In this document: positions 16,247-22,936 of the stretch, one piece after another
How the letters are laid out: each line of letters starts with the position of its first letter
Position numbering within the stretch: position 1 is the first letter of the stretch
The notes under the pieces: generated by a model
What the model was told of the DNA's origin: nothing
Seen by the model: the letters and a program-made list of their open reading frames with translations, nothing else
The model's database searches: none
Made by a program: the position numbers and the translations under genes
From: Gemmatimonadaceae bacterium
Lineage (GTDB): Bacteria > Latescibacterota > UBA2968 > UBA8231
Assembly: GCA_002726335.1 (NCBI GenBank)
Contig: PBSR01000126.1
Span: 1-25,024, forward strand
Length of the DNA stretch: 25,024 nt
Reading direction: 5' to 3'

Positions 16247-16798
16247 TTGGAAGACGTCGAGCGTGAGCTGATCCGCCGGGCACAATACGGGGATGGCTGG
16301 GCCTTTGAACAGCTGGTGGTCCAGTACGACCGGCAGATCCTGGCCCTGGCTCGCGACATGGTAGGCAATGTGCCCGACGCCCAGGACGTGTACCAGGAGG
16401 CGCTGCTGGCCGCCTTTCAGGGGCTGCCGCGGTTCCGGCTGGACAGCGACTTCTCCACGTGGCTCTACCGGATCGCGGTGAACAAGGCCCTGCGGTTTCG
16501 CGGCAAGAGGCAGCGTCGGCAGGCCATATACGAGCAGTCGGCGTCGGATCTCGAGCGGCAGAGCGGTCCTTCGACGGATCGAGACGTCCTCGATGAGGAG
16601 CTGCGGCAACAGCTGGACGAAGCCCTCGAGGGTCTGTCAGCCCAGGAGAGGGCGGCTTTCGTCCTCTGCCACCGGCAAGGGCTGCGGATCGATCGGGCGG
16701 CGGAGTTGATGCAATGCTCGGCGGGATCGGTGAAGAGTTATCTGTTCCGCGGGCGAGACAAAGTCAGACAGGCCCTGGGGGCCTACATGGAGTCTTGA
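16247..16798 (+). CDS. ECF-family RNA polymerase sigma factor
   Basis: 183 residues. Region 2 spans about 19-90, with the core-binding DAQDVYQEALLAAF (44-57) and the -10-recognition FSTWLYRIAVNKAL (69-82); region 4 spans about 120-176, with LSAQERAAFVLCHRQGL (130-146) and the helix-turn-helix AAELMQCSAGSVKSYLFRGR (151-170). There is no region 1 or 3, as expected for ECF (RpoE-like) factors. The start is TTG at 16247, supported by AGGAGG at 16236-16241; no ATG suits. The stop overlaps the next ATG (TGATG), so the anti-sigma-like protein is translationally coupled. It probably directs transcription of its own operon, including the two surface proteins. Confidence 0.92.
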   Translation: MEDVERELIRRAQYGDGWAFEQLVVQYDRQILALARDMVGNVPDAQDVYQEALLAAFQGLPRFRLDSDFSTWLYRIAVNKALRFRGKRQRRQAIYEQSASDLERQSGPSTDRDVLDEELRQQLDEALEGLSAQERAAFVLCHRQGLRIDRAAELMQCSAGSVKSYLFRGRDKVRQALGAYMES

Positions 16799-17709
16799 TG
16801 ATGAGCGACGACAGGATGAGAGAACGGGTGCTGTCCTACCTGTACGGCGGTCTGACGCCGGGGGAGGTGGCCGCCTTTCGCGCCGAGTTGGAGACCGACG
16901 AGGAACTGGCCCGCTGTCTGGCAGCCGAAGGCGAGGGTCTCCACGCCAAGCTGCCCGTGGGCGGTGGTGACGATGACCTGCCCCAGCAGGTGCTCGATGA
17001 GAGCCGCCTGTTGTTGCGGGCGGCGCTGCGCCAGCAGGCCCACAGGCAGCTGTCGACCTGGACGAGGTTGAATCTCTGGGTGGCCCCCGTACTGCCGCGA
17101 CTGGCCTGGTCGGGAGGAGCGGCCGCCCTGCTGTTGGCCGGCGTGTTTCTCGGCAGGGGGCTGCCGGGCAGCCCACCGGAGGCCCATATCCCTGGCATGC
17201 TGGTCGACGTCAGCGTCAACAGCTATGACGAAAGCAGCGGCCAGATCGAGCTGGAGCTGGTAGGCCTGGCCACGACACGTCTGGCTGGCGATCTGGCAGA
17301 CCCGCAGATCCGATCGGCTCTGACCGAGGCCATGTTGGGCGACCTGGAACCCGGGCCACGCCTGCTGGCCGTCGACCTGCTGCGCCATCAGACCGGCTCG
17401 ACCGAGATCCGCCAGGCCTTGAGCGAAGCCCTGCTGAAGGACGAAAACCCGGGTGTCCGTATCGCCGCCGCCGAAGCGCTGAGCGGTCTGGCGGAGGATG
17501 ACAGGGTGCGGCAGGCGCTGCAGCAGGCTCTCGTAGCAGACGACAATCCCGGTGTGCGCGTCGCTGCCATCGAAGGTCTGCGCAGCATCAGCAACAACGA
17601 CACGCGCCAGGTGTTCGAGCGTGTGTCCCGATACGAAGAGAATGAATACATCCGCGCCGAGGCGCAGCGTGCCCTCCTTGGGAAGGCGCCGGCAGCGACA
17701 CATCTGTAG
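16798..17709 (+). CDS. Anti-sigma-factor-like membrane protein with HEAT-repeat outer domain
   Basis: 303 residues. Residues 1-75 (MRERVLSYLYGGLTPGEVAAFRAELETDEELA region, 7-38) resemble the cytoplasmic anti-sigma domain, but no His-x3-Cys-x2-Cys zinc motif is present. One membrane segment lies at about 103-121 (WSGGAAALLLAGVFLG). The remaining part (about 160-295) is periplasmic or external and consists of HEAT-like helical repeats: IRSALTEAML.., IRQALSEALLKDENPGVRIAAAEAL, VRQALQQALVADDNPGVRVAAIEGL, and a final unit near 270-294. This is the place and topology of an anti-sigma partner, so it probably holds the sigma factor until the HEAT part senses or binds something. ATG at 16798 overlaps the sigma stop. 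Confidence 0.8.
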   Translation: MMSDDRMRERVLSYLYGGLTPGEVAAFRAELETDEELARCLAAEGEGLHAKLPVGGGDDDLPQQVLDESRLLLRAALRQQAHRQLSTWTRLNLWVAPVLPRLAWSGGAAALLLAGVFLGRGLPGSPPEAHIPGMLVDVSVNSYDESSGQIELELVGLATTRLAGDLADPQIRSALTEAMLGDLEPGPRLLAVDLLRHQTGSTEIRQALSEALLKDENPGVRIAAAEALSGLAEDDRVRQALQQALVADDNPGVRVAAIEGLRSISNNDTRQVFERVSRYEENEYIRAEAQRALLGKAPAATHL

Positions 17710-17722
17710 AGAGAGAGAGAGA
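17709..17722 (+). repeat. (GA)7 dinucleotide tract serving as ribosome-binding region
   Basis: Seven GA units begin at the last base of the upstream stop codon and end 4 nt before the ATG at 17727. The only Shine-Dalgarno-like sequence for the next gene is within this tract (GAGAG). Copy-number change would alter the number or spacing of ribosome contacts. Confidence 0.85.
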
Positions 17723-17726
17723 ATCG

Positions 17727-18977
17727 ATGAAACATCCAGGAGTATTCCAGGTAACGGCGATGCTGTTGATCGGCACCGTCATGGCAAGCGCCGACGAGGC
17801 GCGGGGCAGCATTCAGGAGAAGCGGGGAGGTTGGGTCGAGCGGATCGATGAGGTCATCGACGTCAAGCCGGGGGGGACGTTGAGTCTGGACTCCGATCGT
17901 GGCGGTATCACCGTGGATGCAGAGAAGAGGAAGGGGGTGCGCATCATCGTCGAGAAGACGGTGGATGCCTACACCGAGGAAGAAGCCCGTCTCGTGTTCG
18001 ACAGATACAGCGTGGACATCGCCCGCGATGGCAACGACGTGGAAGTCATCACCGAGTCAGAGGGGCGTCGAACCCGCTCACTGCAGACTTCGATCCGGGT
18101 CGTGGTTCCTCATAACTACAACGTTGACGTGGAGACCGGGGGTGGCGGCATCGATATCGGTGATCTGGTGGGCGACGTTATGGCTCGTACGTCCGGCGGT
18201 GGTATTTCGGTCGGTCACATCCGCGACGGCTCCGTCGACGTGCACACGTCCGGTGGCGGCATCCATATCGGCAGCATCGAAAACGGCGATGGTGAGGCGA
18301 AGACCTCGGGTGGCGGCATCTCCGTGGGCGACGTGTCGGGCGATCTGAGCGTGCGCACATCCGGCGGCGGCATAAACATCGGCAAGGTGGCCGGCGATCT
18401 GGAGGCCCGTACGTCAGGTGGTGGAATCCAGATCGGCAGCGGCGGTACCGTCGAGGCGCAGACCGGCGGTGGCGGCATTCGTGTCAGCGGGTCCACCGGC
18501 GCCGTGGTCGTGCACACCAGCGGTGGTGGGATCACGATCTCAGATGCTGGTGGACCGGTGACGGCCGAGACCAGCGGTGGCGGCATCTCGGTGGACGGAG
18601 CGGACGGGCCGGTCGTGGCGATCACTTCGGGTGGCGGGCTCATGATCAAGGATGTGCGTGGATCGATCGAGGCCGAGACATCGGGAGGCGGTATCACGGC
18701 GGAGCTTGCGGTGGCCGATCCGGGCGTGGACACCCACTGCAACCTGGAGACGGGGGGCGGAGACATTTCGATCCGGCTGCCGGCCGACCTGCATGCCACC
18801 ATCGATGCGGAGCTGCAACTGCGTCGCCCCCGGCGCGAGTACAGTATCACGACTGACTTCAACCTCGACATCGACGAGAACTCGCGGCGCATCGTCGCCC
18901 GGGGCGACATCAATGGCGGGGGAGACACGATCCGCCTGCGCACGACCAATGGCGACATCGAAATCGAGAAACGCTAG
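17727..18977 (+). CDS. Exported DUF4097-like beta-solenoid protein with TSGGG repeats
   Basis: 416 residues with a likely signal peptide at about 1-22 (FQVTAMLLIGTVMASA). After an N-terminal region (about 35-135) comes a solenoid of about eleven 18-residue repeats, each starting (R/H/E)TSGGGI and followed by I/V-x-V/I-x-D; the Thr positions are 137, 155, 174, 193, 211, 229, 246, 264, 282, 300 and 318, with a last TGGGD at 342. This matches the DUF4097 putative-adhesin/right-handed-helix class. It lacks enzyme motifs and cysteines except C338, and no lipobox or LPXTG motif is visible. It is the third gene of the sigma operon, so its production is probably sigma-controlled. It is likely a surface or periplasmic structural protein. 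Confidence 0.85.
   Translation: MKHPGVFQVTAMLLIGTVMASADEARGSIQEKRGGWVERIDEVIDVKPGGTLSLDSDRGGITVDAEKRKGVRIIVEKTVDAYTEEEARLVFDRYSVDIARDGNDVEVITESEGRRTRSLQTSIRVVVPHNYNVDVETGGGGIDIGDLVGDVMARTSGGGISVGHIRDGSVDVHTSGGGIHIGSIENGDGEAKTSGGGISVGDVSGDLSVRTSGGGINIGKVAGDLEARTSGGGIQIGSGGTVEAQTGGGGIRVSGSTGAVVVHTSGGGITISDAGGPVTAETSGGGISVDGADGPVVAITSGGGLMIKDVRGSIEAETSGGGITAELAVADPGVDTHCNLETGGGDISIRLPADLHATIDAELQLRRPRREYSITTDFNLDIDENSRRIVARGDINGGGDTIRLRTTNGDIEIEKR
18132..18785 (+). repeat. Tandem 54-57 bp coding repeats (TSGGG units)
   Basis: About eleven in-frame units with a period of 51-57 nt (mostly 54), each encoding ThrSerGlyGlyGly then alternating hydrophobic residues. The DNA is diverged between units, so the repeat is older than recent slippage; similarity is clearest at the TCnGGnGGnGG core. 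Confidence 0.8.
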
Positions 18978-18983
18978 AGAGAT

Positions 18984-19868
18984 ATGACGATGAGAGTCAG
19001 CAACAGAATCAGCCATCAGTGGGTTCTTGGCACTGTCTTGATCTGCACCGCCGTCCTGCCGACCGCCGCCCTCACCACGGATGAGATACGTGAGGAATTC
19101 GTCGCCGCCCCAGGTGGGACGCTGGTCGTCGAAGTGGGGGACGGGCATGTCGAGATCGTCCCCCACGATGAAGATCGAGTCGTAGTCGAGGTGTACCGCA
19201 GGGTGCGTGCCGCCACCGAACAGCTGGAGCAGGAGGCGTTGGCCGAGTATGAAGTGAAGATGGCGCAACGCGGGGACGAAGTGCGCATCGAGGGGCGCAC
19301 CCGGCGGCAGGACGACTGGATCGAGACACGCGAATTCTCGGTGCGCTTCGTCATCACCGCACCCAGACGGTTCTCTGCCGACCTGAGGACCGCCGATGGT
19401 GACATCAGCGCTCACGGGTTGGAGGGGAGGTTCCAGGCACGGACCTCAGACGGCAACCTGCGGCTGCGAGATCTTCGGGGGAAGATGACAGTCAGGACAT
19501 CGGATGGCGAGGTGGAGGCGCTGAGCTGTGCCGGCAGTCTCGAGCTGCAGACCTCCGACGGCAGCGTCCACATCGACAACTTTGCCGGACCTGTGTCAGC
19601 AAGAACATCCGACGGGGACATCACCGCATCGCTGCACCCTCCCGAACAGGCCTCGGACTTTCAATCCGCTGACGGCAGCATCTCGCTGCGCGTTGATCCC
19701 GCTTCAGCACTGACCTTCGACTGCCAGGTCGCCGATGGTGAAATCAGTTCGCAGCTGCCCATACAGGGCAGCAGGACGCGCCGCAGACTGCAGGGTGATC
19801 TGAATGGCGGCGGTCCGGTGCTTCTGGCGCGAGTTGCCGACGGAGATATCACGGTGTCCGCCAGGTAG
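18984..19868 (+). CDS. Second exported DUF4097-like beta-solenoid protein with TSDG repeats
   Basis: 294 residues with a signal peptide at about 1-30 (LGTVLICTAVLPTAAL). A region of alternating strands and charged sequence (about 35-130) leads to six or seven repeats of about 18 residues with the signature RT(S/A)DG: T136, T153, T172, T190, T208, then QSADG (227) and QVADG (248). The Asp-Gly turn replaces the triple Gly of the preceding paralogue, while the period and the hydrophobic pattern after it are the same. A closing GGG near 275 and VADGDITV at the C-terminus resemble the end of the first protein. The gene starts 6 nt after the upstream stop; ATG at 18984 or 18990 is possible. Same operon, so same predicted control. 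Confidence 0.85.
   Translation: MTMRVSNRISHQWVLGTVLICTAVLPTAALTTDEIREEFVAAPGGTLVVEVGDGHVEIVPHDEDRVVVEVYRRVRAATEQLEQEALAEYEVKMAQRGDEVRIEGRTRRQDDWIETREFSVRFVITAPRRFSADLRTADGDISAHGLEGRFQARTSDGNLRLRDLRGKMTVRTSDGEVEALSCAGSLELQTSDGSVHIDNFAGPVSARTSDGDITASLHPPEQASDFQSADGSISLRVDPASALTFDCQVADGEISSQLPIQGSRTRRRLQGDLNGGGPVLLARVADGDITVSAR
19389..19742 (+). repeat. Tandem coding repeats (RTSDG units)
   Basis: Six to seven in-frame units of about 54 nt coding for ThrSer/AlaAspGly plus hydrophobic alternation. They correspond to the solenoid rungs of the second DUF4097-like protein; the last units are longer and more diverged. Confidence 0.7.
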
Positions 19869-19888
19869 CGGCTGGTCTGACCCGGGCA

Positions 19889-19894
19889 TATACT
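19889..19894 (+). promoter_or_regulatory. Possible -10 element (TATACT) before the sialidase-like gene
   Basis: TATACT is one mismatch from the sigma-70 -10 consensus, but no -35 is recognised at the right spacing. It stands about 29 nt before the GTG at 19923, with the Shine-Dalgarno GGGAGG at 19909-19914 between them. A run of C (about 19897-19903) lies downstream. Weak evidence. Confidence 0.3.
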
Positions 19895-19922
19895 AGCCCC
19901 CCCGACAAGGGAGGCGACCCCG

Positions 19923-20165
19923 GTGAAACCTGTCTGTGTAGCGCAGTTCGACGAACGGCCCCGAGTGGCGCAGTTGCCAGACGGTTCTCTGCAGGCCGTG
20001 TGCATCCCTGCCGCCTCAGAGCAGGCCGTTGTCGCCCGGTCTTCACACGACGGCGGCCGTACCTGGAGTGATCCCGAGACGCTCTTTGCGCTGTCGATGG
20101 ACCACGGTCGCTGGGGGGGGTGGGAAACCCTCGTCGACCGTGACGGGAACTGCATCTGTTCCTGA
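19923..20165 (+). CDS. BNR/sialidase-like protein, N-terminal fragment (frameshifted)
   Basis: 80 residues from the GTG at 19923, supported by GGGAGG about 8 nt upstream. It contains one Asp-box motif, SSHDGGRTWSDPE (40-52), and ends with WETLVDRDGN followed by the non-homologous CICS and a TGA at 20163. In the -1 frame, residues ELHLFLMNDRGTH continue naturally from DRDG, so the gene is broken by the loss of one base, most simply one G in GGG at 20145-20147. The same frame has a TGA at 20141-20143, so the break must lie between 20144 and 20162. With the next feature it would make one protein of about 545 residues. The stop and the downstream ATG overlap (TGATG), so reinitiation is a less likely alternative. 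Confidence 0.8.
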   Translation: MKPVCVAQFDERPRVAQLPDGSLQAVCIPAASEQAVVARSSHDGGRTWSDPETLFALSMDHGRWGGWETLVDRDGNCICS

Positions 20166-21559
20166 TGAACGACCGTGGTACCCACGTCTTCACCGACCCC
20201 TTCGACGAAGGCCCGGTCAGCCGACCGGGAATGGCTGATCGACGGCTGGATATCTGGCACTGCAGAACGCACGATGGCAGGCGGAACTGGCAACCCCTCA
20301 AGCGGATCTGGAAGGGCTACACCGGCGCCCTGAATTCCTCGATCCAGCTGCGCAATGGCCGTCTCGTGCTGCCGTTTTCCTGCCTCACCCCCCGCAGCTG
20401 GAAGGACCGCGGCGACGGCCTGGATGCGTTCTGGTACGTGGGCCAGTTGTTTTCTACCGTCGTGTTCTCCGACGACGGGGGAGATACCTGGGAGCAGTCG
20501 AGCTCGCAGCTCAAGGTGCACACACCCAGCATCGGACTCTACGGCGCCTGCGAGCCCGTCGTGCTGGAGCTCCTCGACGGCCGCGTCTGGATGCTGATTC
20601 GCACGCAGCTGGGCCGGCTCTACGAGTCATTCTCGGACGATGGCAGCGACTGGTCACACCCGCGCCCGACGAAGTTGATCTCGTCGGATTCACCTGTGGG
20701 GCTCGTGCGGCTGGCCGACGACCGCGTCGTGCTGCTGTGGAACAAATGTCTGCGGTTTCCCTATGCCCATGGCGGGCGCCATGTGCTGCATGCCGCCATT
20801 TCGGAGGATGACGGTCAGACCTGGATCGGCCACCGGGAGGTGGCACGGGATCCGCTGCGCCACCAGCCGCCACCGCCGGGTGGAGATTTCGGGACCGCGT
20901 ACCCGTTCCCAGCAGTGATGGCCGACGGCAGGGTGATTGTCACCACTGGCCAGGGCAAGGGCCGGATCGCCATCGTCGTCATCGACCCCGACTGGCTCTA
21001 TGGGACCCGTCAGGAGGAGAATTTCGCAACCGATCTGGAGCAGTGGTCGGTCTTTGGCTGTCGAGGCGTGGAGCTGCAGGCACACCCGGAGCGGCAGGGC
21101 GCACAGGTACTGTCGATCGCCCGGACCGACGATCAGTGGCCGGCGGCGGCCGTGTGGAACTTCCCTGCGGGAGCCCGGGGGACGCTGCGGCTGCGGCTGT
21201 GTCTCCAGGAGGGCTCAAGCGGCGCGCAACTGATGCTGGCCGACCATTTCTCCGTGCCCTTCGAACCTGAAGACGTGTTGAACGCCTCGTTCACCGTGAC
21301 CATCGCGCCGACGGGGGAGTTGAGCGGCGGCAGCCGACTGGAGATCGGCAAGTGGTGTAGACTCCAGCTGGAGTGGGATGTCGGTCGCCGCCTCTGCGAG
21401 CTCAGCCTGGACGGCGATGCGATCGGGACCTTGCCGCTGCTGCGTGATAGTGAAGGGGTCTGCTATCTGCGTCTGAAGTCGGCGGCCACGGGGACGGAGA
21501 CCGGTGGTCTGCTGGTGGAGCACGTCGATGTGGAGATCTCCTCAACCCGGGCGCACTGA
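20165..21559 (+). CDS. BNR/sialidase-like protein, C-terminal part (frameshifted)
   Basis: 464 residues from the ATG at 20165, though the homologous frame is open from 20144 (ELHLFLMNDRG). It has further Asp boxes: SDDGGDTW (about 101-108 from this ATG), SDDGSDW and SEDDGQTW, the loop-forming repeats of six-bladed sialidase/BNR propellers, and a conserved catalytic-fold region GYTGALNSSIQLRNGRLVLPF. The propeller ends near residue 280 (VIVTTGQGKGRIAIVVIDPDWLYG); a C-terminal beta-sandwich (about 285-460) resembles concanavalin-like domains and may bind glycan. These proteins hydrolyse or bind terminal sugars, not necessarily sialic acid. No signal peptide is seen on the N-terminal fragment. 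Cupin gene follows 28 nt later. Confidence 0.8.
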   Translation: MNDRGTHVFTDPFDEGPVSRPGMADRRLDIWHCRTHDGRRNWQPLKRIWKGYTGALNSSIQLRNGRLVLPFSCLTPRSWKDRGDGLDAFWYVGQLFSTVVFSDDGGDTWEQSSSQLKVHTPSIGLYGACEPVVLELLDGRVWMLIRTQLGRLYESFSDDGSDWSHPRPTKLISSDSPVGLVRLADDRVVLLWNKCLRFPYAHGGRHVLHAAISEDDGQTWIGHREVARDPLRHQPPPPGGDFGTAYPFPAVMADGRVIVTTGQGKGRIAIVVIDPDWLYGTRQEENFATDLEQWSVFGCRGVELQAHPERQGAQVLSIARTDDQWPAAAVWNFPAGARGTLRLRLCLQEGSSGAQLMLADHFSVPFEPEDVLNASFTVTIAPTGELSGGSRLEIGKWCRLQLEWDVGRRLCELSLDGDAIGTLPLLRDSEGVCYLRLKSAATGTETGGLLVEHVDVEISSTRAH

Positions 21560-21587
21560 ACCCACTGCCGAGTCTGGAAGGAAGCAC

Positions 21588-21941
21588 ATGTCCGTTTACA
21601 GACAACCTCAGCCGATTCACTTCACGACCGACAGACCTGTAGAGAAACACTTCCACGATCACGATGAGACGTGGATCGTCACCAGGGGGAAGTGCACGGC
21701 CTTCATGGTCGATCTCGAGGGTGTGGAATCCGAGTTTCCTCTGGAGGCCGGTGATGTCTGGATGGTGGAGGCCGGCGTCGAGCATGGCTGCGATCCCCTC
21801 GACGGCGGCGTGTGGATCTTCCCGCTCAACGGCAGTCTCCCCGAGGGTTCGCACAAGCCGGGTCACTACTACATGGAGCAGGAGAACTACCTGCCCAGGC
21901 TCACTGTCGAGAAGGTCGCGACCGACCGCTACAGGAAGTAG
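21588..21941 (+). CDS. Small cupin-domain protein
   Basis: 117 residues from the ATG at 21588, with AAGGA about 6 nt upstream. Cupin motif 1 fits exactly: H21-x-H23-x3-E27-x6-G34 (HFHDHDETWIVTRG); motif 2 fits as G55-x5-E-x-G63-x2-H66, with Glu in the place of the usual Pro. H21, H23, E27 and H66 make a full metal site. Single-domain cupins of this type act as sugar or sugar-acid isomerases, dioxygenases or binding proteins; the choice here is open. It sits 4 nt before the dehydrogenase gene, so the two probably act together on one substrate. Cytoplasmic. Confidence 0.87.
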   Translation: MSVYRQPQPIHFTTDRPVEKHFHDHDETWIVTRGKCTAFMVDLEGVESEFPLEAGDVWMVEAGVEHGCDPLDGGVWIFPLNGSLPEGSHKPGHYYMEQENYLPRLTVEKVATDRYRK

Positions 21942-21945
21942 CCAA

Positions 21946-22923
21946 GTGCGAAACACAGGCATCGAGTTTCCCGAGCAGGGCCGAATCGCCACGTACGACC
22001 TCGGCCAGATACCCGAGTTGAAGCCGACGGAAGTCCTGTTGCGCACGCAGTACTCGGCCATCACCAACGGTACCGAGCGTCACGCCCTGCTCGGAGAGAT
22101 GCGCTGGGCGGGAGGATTCCCCGGCCGTCACGGGTACCAGCACGTCGGACAGATCCAGGCGGCAGGGGAGGCGGTCGAGAAGTTCTCACCTGGCGACACG
22201 CTCTTCTGCGGCCGGTATGTGGGCCACCGGTCCTGGCAGGTCGTCGACCTGAGTCCCGGTACCAATCGGCGCGAGGGCGATCACCTGTGCGTCAACCTGC
22301 CCGGTGATGTAGAACCCGGACAATGCGCCCTCCTGGGAGTGATGGGTGTCGCTCTGCGCGGGGTGAGGCGGTTTCGCATCGCGCCAGGGCAGAAGATCTG
22401 GGTTGCCGGCCAGGGGCTCATCGGGCACTTCGCCGCGCAGGTGGCCCGGTGTTTCGGCGCGCATGTCACCGTGTCGGATGTCGTCGACCATCGCCTCGAT
22501 GTTGCCGGACGTTGCGGCGCCCACCGAGTCATCGATGTGCGTGAAACCGCAAGCTGGGCGGCGATCGAAGAGGCCGGCCCCTTCGACTGCATCATCGACG
22601 CCTGTGGTCAGGATGGGTTGCTGGCTGAGCTTCACACCCGGCAGTTGCTGGCGCCCGGGGGTGTGATCGGCGTGCTCGCCGTACACGACGAGGTCAGGAT
22701 CTCCTGGGGGCTGCTGCACAGGTGTGAGGCCTCCGTCGAGGTCTCCTGTCACTTCTCGGTCGAGGATCTCGACGTGCTGATTCACTTCCTGCAGCAGGAT
22801 ATGATCCGGGTCGAGCCCGTGATCACCCACGCCGTGGCCATCGACGCAGCACCCGAACTCTACGCCCTGCTACGTGACAGGCCGGGCGATCTGCTGGGCG
22901 TCGTGTTCGACTGGGCCGCCTGA
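21946..22923 (+). CDS. Medium-chain dehydrogenase/reductase lacking zinc ligands
   Basis: 325 residues from the GTG at 21946, with AGGAAGT about 7 nt upstream inside the end of the cupin gene. The MDR fold is shown by the N-terminal GroES-like region (YSAITNGTERHALLG, 36-50; FPGRHGYQHVGQI, 58-70) and the Rossmann loop VAGQGLIG (153-160), with D178 at the end of the second strand suggesting NAD(H). The catalytic zinc set is absent: the usual Cys is replaced in the SAIxxGTE segment, GHE is GYQ, and the four-Cys structural lobe is missing. This variant resembles the bacteriochlorophyllide/threonine-type SxxSxGTE dehydrogenase branch. It probably oxidises a polyol or sugar-derived alcohol together with the cupin and the following protein. 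ORF frames upstream are not used. Confidence 0.85.
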   Translation: MRNTGIEFPEQGRIATYDLGQIPELKPTEVLLRTQYSAITNGTERHALLGEMRWAGGFPGRHGYQHVGQIQAAGEAVEKFSPGDTLFCGRYVGHRSWQVVDLSPGTNRREGDHLCVNLPGDVEPGQCALLGVMGVALRGVRRFRIAPGQKIWVAGQGLIGHFAAQVARCFGAHVTVSDVVDHRLDVAGRCGAHRVIDVRETASWAAIEEAGPFDCIIDACGQDGLLAELHTRQLLAPGGVIGVLAVHDEVRISWGLLHRCEASVEVSCHFSVEDLDVLIHFLQQDMIRVEPVITHAVAIDAAPELYALLRDRPGDLLGVVFDWAA

Positions 22924-22936
22924 GAGGACGTTCTCC

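Noticed and set aside
16213..16266. A short plus-strand ORF (ATG at 16213) overlapping the sigma factor start as a possible leader peptide
   Set aside because: No ribosome site precedes it, and it merely ends a longer random frame; the AGGAGG inside it fits the TTG start at 16247.
18132..18785. The solenoid repeats as a CRISPR or intergenic repeat array
   Set aside because: Units are in frame, diverged and contiguous without unique spacers, and lie within a coding region with a signal peptide.
18215..18958. A 247-codon minus-strand frame rich in MPPPDV repeats
   Set aside because: It is the mirror image of the TSGGG coding repeats on the plus strand; composition and repeats come entirely from those.
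20113..20120. The G8 run as the site of the sialidase frameshift or a phase switch
   Set aside because: An extra base there leads to the TGA at 20141, and the residues after the run (GRWGGWETLVDRDG) are already in the right frame.
20144..20165. Programmed -1 ribosomal frameshift in the sialidase-like gene
   Set aside because: The codons GAC GGG AAC do not form a X-XXY-YYZ slippery site, and no downstream stem-loop stands out.
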